From an uncultured Prevotellaceae bacterium (lineage in GTDB: Bacteria > Bacteroidota > Bacteroidia > Bacteroidales > Bacteroidaceae): a DNA stretch of 52,039 nt. The stretch spans positions 1-52,039 of the forward strand of contig ONDH01000029.1 in assembly GCA_900316505.1 (NCBI GenBank). Reading direction: 5' to 3'. A program made the position numbers and the translations under genes. Numbering within the stretch: position 1 is the stretch's first letter; every line of letters begins with the position of its first letter. Positions 51,842 to 52,039 of the stretch are shown here, one piece after another. Below the pieces are notes generated by a model, which saw only the letters and a program-made list of their open reading frames with translations, did not search any database and was not told the origin of the DNA.

Positions 51842-52039
51842 AGTCAAAAAGGTAATTTTAGTAAATGGTAATTTTCGTAAATTTGTACTTCACTTGCATA
51901 ATTCTGTGTGTGGATTTGAATAAATCCTATAAATCTGCTGAATCAGCATTCTATGTTAAATTCCTAATAAATTTCTCGTTTTAACTATAAATTTAACACT
52001 TTGACCTTCATGCCACCTTGAGTGCTGCATAATAGTCGT
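51842..52039. other. Intergenic end of window with GTAATTTT motif copy 3
   Basis: Positions 51851-51884 hold GGTAATTTTAGTAAAT then GGTAATTTTCGTAAAT, and TAAATTTG (51878-51885) at its end fits a -7 box, so this copy may be part of a promoter for a gene beyond the window. A small GCTGA/TCAGC hairpin lies near 51938-51949. No gene is seen. Confidence 0.6.

Overview
The window looks like a chromosome segment of a member of the Bacteroidota, most likely Prevotellaceae (Prevotella/Segatella type). The reasons are: many promoters of the Bacteroidota form TTTG-N19-21-TAnnTTTG, almost no Shine-Dalgarno sequences, a BspA-type leucine-rich surface protein followed by the small 'ITPRMEV' peptide family, the gene order rimP-nusA-infB-cvpA-sufBCD, and Cache-type sensor kinases with Bacteroidales-like architecture. 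I saw no rRNA, tRNA or CRISPR array.

Layout. 1-6840: intergenic repeats, a BspA-like surface protein with an overlapping 64-aa gene, a MITE-like element, then a two-gene ATPase/DUF4435 cassette that resembles the PARIS anti-phage architecture. The BspA gene and the ATPase gene start from two copies of the same promoter-bearing repeat. 6841-12404 (minus strand): two translationally coupled Cache-HAMP sensors, both lacking histidine in the usual phosphoacceptor column, and a secreted GH51 alpha-L-arabinofuranosidase. 12632-29155: core genes tyrS, pyrH, a Sel1-repeat protein, carB, and the long operon rimP-nusA-infB-cvpA-sufB-sufC-sufD-ribF-DUF3109. 29342-34150: a zinc-ribbon (TackOD1-like) protein with a stand-alone receiver, then hisS (minus) and sufS (plus) diverging. 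34277-43258: a cell-envelope glycan block with a purple-acid-phosphatase-like enzyme, an LTA-synthase-like sulfatase-fold protein, three membrane acyltransferases (two are tandem paralogs) and two glycosyltransferases. 43292-46702: an accessory segment bounded by 31-bp inverted repeats, holding tandem repeats, a phased palindrome array, an AAA_14/DUF4143 ATPase and a DUF3791-DUF3990-small-protein operon. 46841-51841: a two-gene cassette of a zinc-ribbon/TonB-C membrane protein and a 1280-aa membrane-anchored protein that I cannot assign to a family.

The most unusual features are: (1) 7-bp-periodic repeats that fill intergenic space and also occur inside two reading frames, giving 7-residue peptide repeats with the in-frame stop avoided; (2) a 3.4-kb inverted-repeat-bounded accessory segment with five dyads spaced 30 bp apart; (3) the zinc-ribbon-TonB/1280-aa pair, the best candidate here for an undescribed system; (4) the ATPase/DUF4435 pair; (5) the two sensors with altered H-boxes. 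All family names come from motif recognition by eye, and no database search was run.
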